A stretch of DNA of 64,000 nucleotides. Source: Streptomyces coeruleorubidus. Lineage in GTDB: Bacteria > Actinomycetota > Actinomycetes > Streptomycetales > Streptomycetaceae. A program made the position numbers and the translations under genes. The stretch covers positions 682,001 through 746,000 of the forward strand of contig NZ_CP023694.1 in NCBI RefSeq assembly GCF_008705135.1, read 5' to 3'. Below, piece by piece: positions 36,266 to 45,160 of the stretch (the first letter of the stretch is position 1; each line of letters starts with the position of its first letter). The notes under the pieces were generated by a model. That model was not told where the DNA came from. It made no database searches and saw nothing but the letters and a program-made list of their open reading frames with translations.

Positions 36266-36658
36266 ATGAGCAGCACCGTGGAGCTCACCAAGGAGAACTT
36301 CGACCAGACGGTCACGGACAACGAGTTCGTCCTGATCGACTTCTGGGCGTCCTGGTGCGGGCCGTGCAAGCAGTTCGCCCCGGTCTACGAGAAGGCCGCG
36401 GAGGAGAACCCGGACCTCGTGTTCGGCAAGGTGGACACCGAGGCGCAGCCGGAGCTGGCCGCGGCCTTCGGTATCCAGTCGATTCCCACGCTGATGATCG
36501 TCCGCGACCAGGTCGCCGTCTTCGCCCAGCCGGGCGCCCTGCCCGAGGCCGCCCTGACGGACGTCATCGGGCAGGCCCGGAACCTCGACATGGACGAGGT
36601 CCGCAAGGCGGTCGCCGAGCAGCAGGCCCAGGAGGGCCAGCAGGCGCCGCAGGGCTAG
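36266..36658 (+). CDS. trxC: Thioredoxin
   Basis: The 130-residue protein has the active site WASWCGPCK with Cys31 and Cys34, and the cis-proline segment GIQSIPTLMIV near 76. It is longer than the ~107-residue E. coli protein because of a Gln/Ala-rich C-terminal tail. It reduces protein disulfides in the cytosol using electrons from thioredoxin reductase. AGGAAGAGG precedes the ATG. The exact sigma-R promoter and the divergent disulfide oxidoreductase resemble the S. coelicolor trxC locus, which is why that symbol is used. Its stop overlaps the end of the convergent aldehyde dehydrogenase gene by 4 bases. Confidence 0.93.
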   Translation: MSSTVELTKENFDQTVTDNEFVLIDFWASWCGPCKQFAPVYEKAAEENPDLVFGKVDTEAQPELAAAFGIQSIPTLMIVRDQVAVFAQPGALPEAALTDVIGQARNLDMDEVRKAVAEQQAQEGQQAPQG

Positions 36659-38091
36659 AACGGATACGGAGCCACGTCTCCGCGTACCGTCGTCCAGCGC
36701 AGTTCGGTGAAGGCCTCCAGGTTGGCCTCGCCGCCGAAGCGGGCGCCGGTGCCGGAGGCGGCCACTCCGCCGAAGGGCGCCACGGCCTCGTCGTTGACCG
36801 TCTGGTCGTTGATGTGGACGATGCCGGTCGGGATGCGCTCGGCGAGGTCCAGGCCGCGGGCCGTGTCGCGGGTGACGATGCCCAGGGAGAGTCCGTAGGG
36901 GCTCTGCGCGGCCAGGGCCGCCGCCTCGTCGGCGGTGTCGAAGGAGCGTACGGGCGCGACGGGGCCGAAGACCTCCTCCGCGTACGCGGGGGTGTGGTCG
37001 CCGACGTGGGCGAGGACCGTGGGCCGGTAGTAGAGCCGGTCGTAGGTGCCGCCCGCGGCGATCTTGGCGCCGGACGCCGTGCTGGACTCGACCAGGCCGT
37101 TGATCTTGGCGAGCTGGCCCGAGTCGATGATCGGGCCCAGGTGGACCTGTTCACGGTACGGGTCGCCGACGGCGAGTGACTCGGCCTTGGCGGCGAGCCG
37201 CTCCACGTACTCGTCGTACAGGGACGCGTGCACCAGGTGGCGTCCGGTCGTCATGCAGATCTGGCCCTGGTGGAAGAACGAGCCCCAGGCGGCGGTGGAG
37301 ATCACCGCGTCGAGGTCCGCGTCCGGCAGCACGATCATGGCCGAGTTGCCGCCGAGTTCCAGGTGGGCCCGCTTGAGGTGGCGGCCGGCGGCCTCGCCCA
37401 CGGCCCGCCCGGCGGGGGTGGAGCCGGTGAAGGAGATGACCGAAACGCGCGGGTCGGCGACCAGGGCCTGTCCGGCGTCCGGGCCGCCGGGGAGCACGTG
37501 CAGCAGGTCCTGCGGCAGGCCCGCGGCGGCGAAGACCGCGGCGAGGGCCAGTCCTCCGCAGACGGCGGTGCGCGGATCCGGCTTGAGGACGACCGCGTTG
37601 CCGAGGGCCAGGGCCGGTGCGACGGAGCGGATGGACAGGATCAGCGGGGCGTTGAACGGGGAGATCACGCCCACCACCCCGGCCGGGACGCGGCGCGTGT
37701 ACGACAGGCGCGGCGCCTCGCTGGGCAGGACCTGGCCGGCCGGGCGAGAGGCGAGCGCGGCGGCCTCGTAGCACTCCTGGGCGGCGACGTGCAGTTCGAA
37801 GTCGGCCTTGCCGGGGACGGAGCCGGATTCGCGGACGAGCCATTCGCGCAGTTCGGCGGCGTGTGCCGTGAACAGGTCGCCGGCCCTGCGGAGCACGGCG
37901 GCCCGGGCGAAGTGCGGGGTGCGGGCCCACTCGAGTTGGGCGGCGGCGGCTCTCCCGGCGGCGGTTCCGACGTCCTCGGGGGTGGCGAGGGTCAGGGCGC
38001 CGAGGGCTTGGCCGGTGGCGGGTTCAGTGACGGTGTACCCGGGCCCCGTCAGGGTCTGGGGCTGCCAGGTCCTGGTGTCGAGCAACGGCAT
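36655..38091 (-). CDS. Aldehyde dehydrogenase (benzaldehyde/vanillin type)
   Basis: The 478-residue NAD(P)+ enzyme has the catalytic glutamate in HLELGGNSAMIVLPDADLDA (~255) and nucleophilic Cys in FFHQGQICMTTGRHLVH (~290), with PFNAPLILSIRSVAPALALG and FTGSTPAGRAVGEAAG upstream. The pattern resembles bacterial benzaldehyde or vanillin dehydrogenases. It oxidises aldehydes to acids in the cytosol. CGGAGAG precedes ATG 38091. A TGTTG-N6-CAACA dyad ~150 bases upstream may be its operator, and a LacI-type gene follows upstream in the same direction. Confidence 0.92.
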   Translation of the reverse strand: MPLLDTRTWQPQTLTGPGYTVTEPATGQALGALTLATPEDVGTAAGRAAAAQLEWARTPHFARAAVLRRAGDLFTAHAAELREWLVRESGSVPGKADFELHVAAQECYEAAALASRPAGQVLPSEAPRLSYTRRVPAGVVGVISPFNAPLILSIRSVAPALALGNAVVLKPDPRTAVCGGLALAAVFAAAGLPQDLLHVLPGGPDAGQALVADPRVSVISFTGSTPAGRAVGEAAGRHLKRAHLELGGNSAMIVLPDADLDAVISTAAWGSFFHQGQICMTTGRHLVHASLYDEYVERLAAKAESLAVGDPYREQVHLGPIIDSGQLAKINGLVESSTASGAKIAAGGTYDRLYYRPTVLAHVGDHTPAYAEEVFGPVAPVRSFDTADEAAALAAQSPYGLSLGIVTRDTARGLDLAERIPTGIVHINDQTVNDEAVAPFGGVAASGTGARFGGEANLEAFTELRWTTVRGDVAPYPF

Positions 38092-38239
38092 GACGGCTCT
38101 CCGATCGATCGGTCACCGGCGCACGGGGTGGGCGGAACTCCCGTGAGTGCGCGGCCGGTTCGGCGGTCATAGGGCGGGACGCGCCGACCGGGGCGCAGCC
38201 GTGCGTGCCGGTGGCCCGCGTTCGTACGCGTCCCCATTT

Positions 38240-38255
38240 TGTTGAGCGTGCAACA
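38240..38255. promoter_or_regulatory. TGTTG-N6-CAACA dyad
   Basis: TGTTG (38240-38244) and CAACA (38251-38255) form a dyad inside an AT-rich spot of the 249-base gap between the aldehyde dehydrogenase and the LacI-type gene. It resembles MarR-type operators (TTG...CAA). The LacI-type protein could also bind here. The remainder of the gap holds no gene. Confidence 0.4.
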
Positions 38256-38340
38256 TCCTAGTCATGCCGCGGGACGACGACCCGGCCGACCGCCTTCCGC
38301 TCCGGCCCGCGCCATCCGGAGCAACCGCTACGGAGTCGGG

Positions 38341-39390
38341 TCAGCTCGACTCGCGGTGCAGCACCGTGGCGCCCAGCACCTTGTGCGTCTCGGGCTCGGT
38401 CCCGGGCCTGCGCACGGCGCGGTCGACCAGTTCGGCGAGGTCACGGCCGGAGGGCAGTTCCAGGCGGACGGTGCTGAGCCGCGGCCGCAGCAGCCGCCCG
38501 AGCATCAGATCGTCGGCGCCGATCACGGCCGTCTCCTCGGGGATGCGGATGCCCTCGTCCTGGAGGGCCCGCATCAGCAGCATCGCGTACTCGTCGTTGT
38601 AGGTGAACACGGCGTCCAGGCCGAGGCCACGCCAGCGGGCGGCGAGGCGCGCGGCGGCTTCCTCCTCGTACGGGAGGGGCAGTTCGGTCACGGTGGCGTC
38701 GGTGCCCCGCAGGGACTGACGCACCCCGTCGAGCCGGGGCGCGGAGAACGCCTCGAGGCCGGGTTCCCGCGGGACGACGACGCCGATGCGGCGTCTGCCC
38801 CGGTCGTAGAGGTGGGAGCCCGCGCTGTGGCCGACCACGTCGTGGTCCATGAGCAGGGCGTGTGCGCCCTCGATGGTCTCGGGGCCGAGGGTGACCACGG
38901 CCCGCGCTCCCGAGCGCTTGAGCACCGCCACTCCGCGCGGGCCGAGCCCGGAACCGGGCACGAGCACGGCCACGGGCCGCAGTTCGGCCCAGGCGCGGGC
39001 GGCTTCGTCGCCGTGCGGGCCGCCGGTGCCGTACTGCACGACCGTGTAGTCCAGGCTGCCGAGCGCACCTTGGAGGTCGCTGAGGAACTGGCTGTAGAGC
39101 GGGCCGACGGGGAAGGTCGGCGCGGGGATCAGGACCATACGGCTGTGCCCGGCGCGCAGGCTGCGGGCCGCCGCGTGCGGGACGTACCCGAGTTCCTTCG
39201 CGGCCTCGTGGACCCGGCGGCGGGTGGGCTCGCTGATCCGTACGGCGCTGGTGTTGTTGAGGACGTAGGAGACGGTCGCGCGCGAGACTCCGGCCAGGCG
39301 GGCCACGTCGGCACTCGTGGGCACGGAGCGCGACGGCACGGGGGACGGGGGCGCGGGCGTTCTAGGTATCTGCACCATGACGTACGGCAT
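38341..39390 (-). CDS. LacI-family transcriptional regulator
   Basis: The ~349-residue protein has a classical LacI helix-turn-helix, TSADVARLAGVSRATVSYVL, with the hinge helix VRISEPTRRRVHEAAKELGY, followed by a periplasmic-binding-like sensor domain (FTYNDEYAMLLMRALQDEGI, TAVIGADDLMLGRLLRPRLS). The ATG at 39390 is chosen; 39378 is almost as good, and neither has a strong ribosome binding site. Sugar-responsive regulators of this type usually control adjacent transport genes, but none are present here, so the target may be elsewhere or the aldehyde dehydrogenase. Confidence 0.88.
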   Translation of the reverse strand: MPYVMVQIPRTPAPPSPVPSRSVPTSADVARLAGVSRATVSYVLNNTSAVRISEPTRRRVHEAAKELGYVPHAAARSLRAGHSRMVLIPAPTFPVGPLYSQFLSDLQGALGSLDYTVVQYGTGGPHGDEAARAWAELRPVAVLVPGSGLGPRGVAVLKRSGARAVVTLGPETIEGAHALLMDHDVVGHSAGSHLYDRGRRRIGVVVPREPGLEAFSAPRLDGVRQSLRGTDATVTELPLPYEEEAAARLAARWRGLGLDAVFTYNDEYAMLLMRALQDEGIRIPEETAVIGADDLMLGRLLRPRLSTVRLELPSGRDLAELVDRAVRRPGTEPETHKVLGATVLHRESS

Positions 39391-39472
39391 CTTGGCAGAA
39401 GCCCCAATGCGCTTCTCAGGCGGGGGAGTTGTGAGGAAGCCGTGAGCGGTCACGGAGATCCGGGGGTGAGCC

Positions 39473-40141
39473 TCAGCGGGCCGGGGCCGTGCCCGTCACC
39501 CGGTTCACGAGGTCGACCCAGGCGTCCTCCAGGCGGACCAGGGGTATCCCGCACTGCCTGGTCAGATGGTGGATCAGGGCCGGGTCGAGCTGGCCCATCA
39601 GGGTGTGGGAGATCAGTTCGCAGTCCGCTTCCGGGACGACCTGCCGCAGCAGCATGGCCACGTGGTGGTGGCGCACCCGGCGGGGCGGGACGGTGAAGCG
39701 GCGGCCGGCGCCCGGCTCGGCCGCCAGTTGCAGCTCCAGTTCGTCGATGCAGCGGCGCAGCGTCGCACAGCCGAACGCCCGCAGCCGCTCCACGGGGGGC
39801 GCTCCCGGTCCGAGCGGCGGCGGCCCGGACAGGAACGCGGCCTGGAACTTCTTCTCGGAGTGATCGAGCAGCGCCGTCAGCAGACCGGTGCGGTCACCGA
39901 ACCTGCGAAAGACCGTGCCCTTGCCCACACGGGCCTCGGCGGCCACCGCCTCCATCGTGACGGCGTCCGCGCCCCGCTCCGCCACCAGCCGCGCGGCGGC
40001 TTCCAGCAGCCGGGCACGGTTGCGCGCGGCGTCGGCCCGCAGGCACGGCTCGTCGGGCTCCAGGGCGGTGCCGACCTGAAGCAGCTCGGGGTGGTCGACG
40101 GACTCCTGAGGCGTCGGGAAGGGCGGCGGGACGGCGGACAT
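39473..40141 (-). CDS. TetR-family regulator
   Basis: The ~222-residue protein starts with a Pro-rich leader, then a TetR DNA-binding domain (residues ~40-85): ARNRARLLEAAARLVAERGA, AVAAEARVGKGTVFRRFGDR. The ligand domain is not distinctive. ATG 40141 (MSAVPPP) is preferred over upstream in-frame starts at 40159 and 40168. It is divergent from the FMN reductase gene with two matching palindromes between them, so it probably represses both genes. Confidence 0.9.
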   Translation of the reverse strand: MSAVPPPFPTPQESVDHPELLQVGTALEPDEPCLRADAARNRARLLEAAARLVAERGADAVTMEAVAAEARVGKGTVFRRFGDRTGLLTALLDHSEKKFQAAFLSGPPPLGPGAPPVERLRAFGCATLRRCIDELELQLAAEPGAGRRFTVPPRRVRHHHVAMLLRQVVPEADCELISHTLMGQLDPALIHHLTRQCGIPLVRLEDAWVDLVNRVTGTAPAR

Positions 40142-40172
40142 GAAGCCAGCGTAAAGCATCGGGAACAAAACT

Positions 40173-40220
40173 GGACCGCGGTCCGGTTAGGATGCTAGAA
40201 CCTTAAACGGACCCCGGTCC
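40173..40220. promoter_or_regulatory. Paired TetR operators GGACCGCGGTCC and GGACCCCGGTCC
   Basis: A perfect 12-bp palindrome at 40173-40184 and a one-mismatch copy at 40209-40220, both in the 130-base gap between the TetR gene (start 40141) and the FMN reductase gene (start 40272). Centres are 36 bases apart. Each is expected to bind one repressor dimer. Confidence 0.75.
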
Positions 40221-40271
40221 GGATCGTAACGGCAGTGTTTCGGAGTCGTTCTTCACTACGTGGGAGTCAGC

Positions 40272-40835
40272 ATGTCTGTTCGTATCCTCGCGCTCGTCGG
40301 CAGCCTTCGCGCCGGTTCGCACAACCGCCAGCTCGCCGAGGCCGCCGTCAAGCTCGCCCCCGAGGGCGCCGAGGTGGAGCTGTTCGAGGGGCTGGCCGAG
40401 ATCCCCTTCTACAACGAGGACATCGACGTGGAGGGCAGCGTCCCGGCCGCCGCCGCGCGGCTGCGTGAGGCCGCCTCCGCCGCCGACGGCCTGATCCTGT
40501 TCACGCCCGAGTACAACGGCACCATCCCGGCCGTCCTGAAGAACGCCATCGACTGGCTGTCCCGCCCGTTCGGCGCCGGTGCCCTCAGCGGCAAGCCGGT
40601 CGCCGTGGTCGGCACCGCGTTCGGCCAGTACGGCGGTGTCTGGGCGCACGACGAGACCCGCAAGTCCGTGGGCGTGGCCGGCGGCAAGGTGCTGGAGGAC
40701 GTCAAGCTGTCCATCCCCGGCTCGATGACCCGCTTCGCCGAGACGCACCCGGCCGACGACGCCGAGGTCGCCGCGCAGCTGACCGAGGTCATCGCCCGCC
40801 TGCACGGCCACGCCACGGAGCCGGCCGCTGCCTGA
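40272..40835 (+). CDS. NADPH-dependent FMN reductase family protein
   Basis: The 187-residue flavodoxin-like protein has the FMN phosphate loop GSLRAGSHNRQLAEAA (residues ~10-25), LILFTPEYNGTIPAVLKNAI (~78-97) and DWLSRPFG, matching the FMN_red/ArsH-like and chromate/azo-reductase group. It should reduce quinones, azo compounds or free flavin with NAD(P)H. GGGAG lies 6-7 bases before ATG 40272. Control by the divergent TetR protein through the two palindromes is likely; the inducer may be one of the compounds it reduces. A strong terminator follows. Confidence 0.92.
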   Translation: MSVRILALVGSLRAGSHNRQLAEAAVKLAPEGAEVELFEGLAEIPFYNEDIDVEGSVPAAAARLREAASAADGLILFTPEYNGTIPAVLKNAIDWLSRPFGAGALSGKPVAVVGTAFGQYGGVWAHDETRKSVGVAGGKVLEDVKLSIPGSMTRFAETHPADDAEVAAQLTEVIARLHGHATEPAAA

Positions 40836-40853
40836 CCCGCTCGCGCGGTGCCG

Positions 40854-40891
40854 CGGAGGGGCCGAGGCCGTCACCGGCCACGGCCCCTCCG
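40854..40891. terminator. Terminator hairpin after the FMN reductase
   Basis: CGGAGGGGCCG (40854-40864) pairs perfectly with CGGCCCCTCCG (40881-40891). It lies between convergent genes and can stop transcription from both sides. Confidence 0.75.
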
Positions 40892-40915
40892 GCACGTCGC
40901 CGGGGAAGCCCCCGC

Positions 40916-42064
40916 TCAGACCGGTTGCGGCAGCTGCCCGGCCACCCGCTCGTCCCGGTGGATCGGGGTCTCCGATCCGGTGAGCGGCCGGCCCGTGCCG
41001 CCGTGCCGTGCGGCGACGATCTCCGCCGCGATCGACAGGGCGGTCTCCTCGGGCGTACGAGCGCCCAGGTCGAGGCCGATGGGTGACCTGAGCCGGGCGA
41101 GCTCGCGATCGCTCACGCCCGCCTCGCGAAGCCGCCGGTTGCGGTCCTCGTGGGTGCGGCGTGAGCCCATGGCGCCGACATAGGCGACCGGCAGCCGCAG
41201 GGCTTCGGTCAGCAGGGGGATGTCGAACTTGGCGTCGTGGGTGAGCACGCACAGCACCGTGCGCCCGTCGGTGTCCGTGCTCGCGAGGTAGCGGTGGGGC
41301 CAGTCGACGACGATCTCGTCGGCGTCGGGGAAGCGGACCCGGGTGGCGAAGACGGGGCGGGCGTCGCACACGGTGACGTGGTAGCCGAGGAACTTGCCCG
41401 CCCGTACGAGGGCGGCGGCGAAGTCGATCGCGCCGAAGACGATCATGCGGGGCGGCGGGACGGCCGACTCGACGAGCAGGGTGAGTCCGCCCGGGCACTG
41501 CGAACCGTCCTCCGAGACCTCGACCGTGCCGGTGCGTCCGGCATCCAGCAGCGCGCGGGCCTGGGCGATCACCGTGCGGTCCAGGTCCGGGTGACCGCCG
41601 AGACCACCCTCGTGCGCACCGTCGGGGCGTACGAGCACCGCCCGGCCGAGCAGGCCGGCCGGACCGTGGACCACTCGGGCGAGCGCCACGGGTTCGCCGT
41701 GGGCGGCGACCGACAGAGCGGCCGACAGTGCGGCGGCCTGGGCCGTCCGGTCGGCGCCGTACGGGGCGATCATGATGTCGATGGTTCCGCCGCAGGTCAG
41801 TCCGACCGCGAAGGCGTCCTCGTCGCTGTAGCCGAACCGCTCGACACGCGTCCGACCGTCCTGGAGGGCCTGGAGGCACAGGTCGTACACCGCGCCCTCC
41901 ACGCACCCGCCGGAGACCGAGCCGATGGCCGTGCCGTCGGCGGAGACGGCCAGGGCGGCGCCGGGAGGGCGCGGGGCGCTGCCGCCGACGGCGACGACCG
42001 TGGCGACGGCGAACTCCCGGCCCTCCTCGATCCACTCGTGCAGGTGCCCGGCGAGGTCAAGCAT
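40916..42064 (-). CDS. xdhC: XdhC/PaoD-family molybdenum cofactor maturation protein, operon 2
   Basis: The 382-residue protein has the same length and layout as the one at 14435-15583: SGGCVEGAVYD, LTCGGTIDI, MIVFGAIDFAAAL, VTVCDARPVFATRVRFP, VVDWPHRYL, LTHDAKFDIPLL and AYVGAMGSRRTH. The two are clearly paralogous but differ throughout, so they are not a recent duplication. It should prepare sulfurated Mo cofactor for the large subunit encoded just upstream. The start overlaps the large-subunit stop by 8 bases, giving translational coupling. Confidence 0.92.
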   Translation of the reverse strand: MLDLAGHLHEWIEEGREFAVATVVAVGGSAPRPPGAALAVSADGTAIGSVSGGCVEGAVYDLCLQALQDGRTRVERFGYSDEDAFAVGLTCGGTIDIMIAPYGADRTAQAAALSAALSVAAHGEPVALARVVHGPAGLLGRAVLVRPDGAHEGGLGGHPDLDRTVIAQARALLDAGRTGTVEVSEDGSQCPGGLTLLVESAVPPPRMIVFGAIDFAAALVRAGKFLGYHVTVCDARPVFATRVRFPDADEIVVDWPHRYLASTDTDGRTVLCVLTHDAKFDIPLLTEALRLPVAYVGAMGSRRTHEDRNRRLREAGVSDRELARLRSPIGLDLGARTPEETALSIAAEIVAARHGGTGRPLTGSETPIHRDERVAGQLPQPV

Positions 42065-44171
42065 CGCCGCCCGCCATCAGAACACGGTCGGGCCGTATGG
42101 GCAGGTGGCGGTGGCGGACGCCGGTCGCGTGCCAGACGGCGTTGGCGACCGCCGCGGCGGCGCCCACGATGCCGATCTCACCGATGCCCTTGATGCCGAT
42201 CGGATCGTCCGGGTCGGGGTCGTCGACCCAGTCGGCCTCGACGTGCGGGATGTCGGCGTGCGCGGCGACGTGGTAGCCCGCGAGGTCGGCGCCGTAGACA
42301 CCGCCTGTGGCCCGGTCCCGGACGGCTTCCTCGTGCAGGGCCATCGAGATGCCCCAGATCATGCCGCCGACGAGCTGGTTGCGGGCGGTGAGCGGGTTGA
42401 CGATCCGGCCGGCCGCGAAGATGCCCAGCATGCGGCGCACCCGGACCTCGCCGGTGGCCGGGTCGACGGCGACCTCGGCGAACTGCGCGCCGAAGGAGTG
42501 CCGTTCCTTCTGGGCGAGGGCACCGATGGCCTCGGCGGTGTTCGACCGTACGGTGATGCCCTCCGGCGGTATGTCGGCGCCCGGCGCGAGGCTCTGCCGC
42601 AGCTCCTCGGCGGCTGCCGTGACGGCCCAGGCCCAGGAGCGGGTGCCCGTCGAACCGCCGGCGATCATCGCCGGACCGAGGTCGCTGTCCCCGATGCGCA
42701 CCCGGACGCGGTCCGTCGGCACTCCCAGCGCGTCGGCGGCGACCAGGGTGAGCGCGGTCCGGGCGCCGGTGCCGATGTCCGCCGCGTTGATCCCCACCGT
42801 GAAGGTGCCGTCCGCCTCCGCGGTGACGGCCGCCGTGGAGGGCATGGCTCCCGCGGGGAAGGAGGCGGCGGCGGTGCCGGTGCCGAGCAGCCAGCGGCCG
42901 TCGCGGCGCACGCCGGGCCGAGGGTCCCGGTCGGCCCAGCCGAACCGGCGGGCGCCTTCCTCGAAGCAGGCGATCAGGTTGCGGCTGCTGAACGGCAGCC
43001 CGGACACCGGGCCCACCGCGGGCTCGTTGCGCAGGCGCAGCTCGATCGGGTCGATGCCGCACCGCTCGGCGAGCTCGTCGAACGCCGATTCCAGCGCGAA
43101 CGAGCCGGGCGCCTCCCCGGGGGCGCGCATCCAGGTCGGGGTCGGTACGTCGAGCCGCACCACCCGGCTGGCCGTGTGATGCGCGTCGGCGTCGTACATC
43201 GCCCGGCTCGCCGCGGCGCTCGGCTCCACGAATTCGTGCACGGACGAGGTCATGTTCAGGGACTGGTGCTCCAGGGCGCGCAGTCGTCCGTCCGCGTCGG
43301 CGCCGAGCCTGACCCGCTGGGCCGTGGGGCTGCGGTAGCCGGCGAGCGAGAACATCTGCCGGCGGGTCATGACGACCCTGACCGGGCGTTGCAGGACGGT
43401 CGCGGCCATCACGGCGGCCACCTGGTGCGAACGGACACCCTTGCTGCCGAAGCCGCCGCCGACGTGCTCGGAGCGCACCCGCACGGAGGCGGGGTCGAGG
43501 GAGAACAGGTTCGCGAGTTCGCCGGCGACCCAGGTGGTGCCCTGGTTGGAGTCGACGACCTCGAGCCGGCCGCCTTCCCACAGGGCCGTCGCGGCGTGCG
43601 GCTCCATCGGGTTGTGGTACTCCTCCGGAGTGGTGTACTCCGCGTCCACCACGACGGCGGAGGAGGCGAGTTGGGCCTCCAGGTCGCCCTTCTCCATCAC
43701 GCCTGGCGCATGGCCGTCGACCGGATACGCCTCGGCCTGCCGCTCGGCGGAGAACGCGACGTCGTGCGGCTCCTGGTCGTACGTCACGACGAGGGCCTCG
43801 GCCGCCTCTCTGGCCTGCTCGGAGGTCTCGGCGACGACCAGCGCCACCGGCCAGCCCATGTGAACCACCCGGTCGTGCTGGAAGAGGGCGACGCTCGGGT
43901 CCGGCGGGACGCCCAGCAGGCCGACGTAGTCGCTGTCGACGCGCGGGGCGTTGTGATGGTGGAGCACCGTGAGCACGCCGGGCATCCGGAGCACGGCGTC
44001 GGTGTCGATGGAGCGGATGCGGCCGCGGGCGACGGTGGACAGGGCCAGCCAGCCGTGGGCGAGTTCGGCGAAGGGGATCTCGGCGGCGTAGCGGGCCGCT
44101 CCGGTGACTTTGTCGCGGCCTTCGATGCGGGTGTGGGCGGTGCCGACGGAGCCTTGGGTGGCGGTGGTCAT
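42057..44171 (-). CDS. paoC: Molybdopterin-binding large subunit, operon 2 (PaoC-like)
   Basis: The 704-residue subunit shows RIEGRDKVTGAARYAAEIPF, HVGGGFGSKGVRSHQVAAVM, MRAPGEAPGSFALESAFDEL, GGSTGTRSWAW and the catalytic end DDPIGIKGIGEIGIVG with Glu in KGxGE. It is ~25 residues shorter than the operon 1 protein and only moderately similar. It probably oxidises aldehydes or N-heterocycles. The start overlaps the FAD subunit stop by 4 bases (ATGA). The substrate may differ from operon 1, because the substrate-channel segments differ. Confidence 0.93.
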   Translation of the reverse strand: MTTATQGSVGTAHTRIEGRDKVTGAARYAAEIPFAELAHGWLALSTVARGRIRSIDTDAVLRMPGVLTVLHHHNAPRVDSDYVGLLGVPPDPSVALFQHDRVVHMGWPVALVVAETSEQAREAAEALVVTYDQEPHDVAFSAERQAEAYPVDGHAPGVMEKGDLEAQLASSAVVVDAEYTTPEEYHNPMEPHAATALWEGGRLEVVDSNQGTTWVAGELANLFSLDPASVRVRSEHVGGGFGSKGVRSHQVAAVMAATVLQRPVRVVMTRRQMFSLAGYRSPTAQRVRLGADADGRLRALEHQSLNMTSSVHEFVEPSAAASRAMYDADAHHTASRVVRLDVPTPTWMRAPGEAPGSFALESAFDELAERCGIDPIELRLRNEPAVGPVSGLPFSSRNLIACFEEGARRFGWADRDPRPGVRRDGRWLLGTGTAAASFPAGAMPSTAAVTAEADGTFTVGINAADIGTGARTALTLVAADALGVPTDRVRVRIGDSDLGPAMIAGGSTGTRSWAWAVTAAAEELRQSLAPGADIPPEGITVRSNTAEAIGALAQKERHSFGAQFAEVAVDPATGEVRVRRMLGIFAAGRIVNPLTARNQLVGGMIWGISMALHEEAVRDRATGGVYGADLAGYHVAAHADIPHVEADWVDDPDPDDPIGIKGIGEIGIVGAAAAVANAVWHATGVRHRHLPIRPDRVLMAGGDA

Positions 44172-45160
44172 CGGGTGGCCTCCTCGGCGAGTTCGCTGAG
44201 CACGGCGATGACAAGGTTGCGCATCAGGGTCACCTTGTATCCGTTGTGGGGCAGCGGTTTCGCGTGGGCCAGTTCGGCGTCCGCGGCGGCCGCGAAGTTC
44301 TCGGCGTCGGCCGGCGCGCCGAGCAGGGCGCGTTCGGCCGCGCGGGCCCGCCAGGGGCGGGACGCGACTGCTCCGAAGGCCAGGCGGACATCCCGTACGA
44401 CACCGTCCTCGACGTCGAGCGCGGCGGCGATCGAGCCGATGGCGAAGGCGTAGGAGGCGCGCTCGCGCACCTTGCGGTAGCGGGAGTCGGCGGCGACCGG
44501 GGTGGGCGGCAGGGTGACGCCGGTGATCAGCGCACCCGGAGGCAGGGCCGTCTCCAGGTGCGGGGTCTCCCCCACCGGCAGGTAGAAGTCGGCGAGCGGC
44601 AACTCCCCCGGCCCGTCCGCCGTTTCGTAGGACACGACGGCGTCGAACGCGGCGAGCGCCACGCCCATGTCCGAGGGGTGCGTGGCCACGCAGTGGTCGG
44701 ACGCACCCAGGATGGCGTGATTGTGGTGTTCACCGGTGATGGCGGGACAACCGCTGCCGGGGTTGCGTTTGTTGCAGGCGGAGGTGACGTCGGCGAAGTA
44801 GCCGCAGCGGGTGCGCTGGAGCAGGTTGCCGCCGACGGTGGCCATGTTGCGCAGCTGCCCGGAGGCGCCGGCCAGCACGGCCTGGGCCAACGCCGGGTAG
44901 CGGCGCCGGACTTCGGGGTGGGCGGCGAGGTCGCTGTTGGTGACGGTCGCGCCGATGCGCAGGCCGCCGTCGCCGGCCGGCTCGATGCGGTCCAGGGGCA
45001 GTTCACGGACGTCGACCAGGAGGGCGGGCCGCTCGACGCCGGTCTTCATCAGGTCCACGAGGTTGGTGCCGCCGCCCAGGAAACGGGCTTCGCCGTCGCC
45101 GTCGAGCAGCGCCACGGCGCCGGAGACGTCGTAGGCGCGCTGGTAGCCGAACTCCCTCAT
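44168..45160 (-). CDS. paoB: FAD-binding subunit with [4Fe-4S] cysteines, operon 2 (PaoB-like)
   Basis: The 330-residue subunit has FLGGGTNLVDLM for FAD and the PaoB-type insert RTRCGYF, SACNKRNPGSGCPAI and SDHCVATHPSDM. The four cysteines are all kept, so a [4Fe-4S] cluster is expected as in operon 1 and E. coli PaoB. ATG 45160 is chosen because AAGGGGG precedes it and MREFGYQRAYDV matches family starts. It overlaps the small-subunit stop by 4 bases and the large-subunit start by 4 bases, so all four genes are tightly coupled. Confidence 0.92.
   Translation of the reverse strand: MREFGYQRAYDVSGAVALLDGDGEARFLGGGTNLVDLMKTGVERPALLVDVRELPLDRIEPAGDGGLRIGATVTNSDLAAHPEVRRRYPALAQAVLAGASGQLRNMATVGGNLLQRTRCGYFADVTSACNKRNPGSGCPAITGEHHNHAILGASDHCVATHPSDMGVALAAFDAVVSYETADGPGELPLADFYLPVGETPHLETALPPGALITGVTLPPTPVAADSRYRKVRERASYAFAIGSIAAALDVEDGVVRDVRLAFGAVASRPWRARAAERALLGAPADAENFAAAADAELAHAKPLPHNGYKVTLMRNLVIAVLSELAEEATR

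Noticed and set aside
38264..38602. Plus-strand frame MPRDDDPADRLPLRP, possibly a small regulator downstream of a MarR-like dyad
   Set aside because: Most of it is antisense to the LacI-type gene and it has no helix-turn-helix; at best a short remnant.
41925..44453. An 842-codon plus-strand frame
   Set aside because: It is antisense to Mo-enzyme operon 2, whose subunits are fully supported by cofactor motifs.
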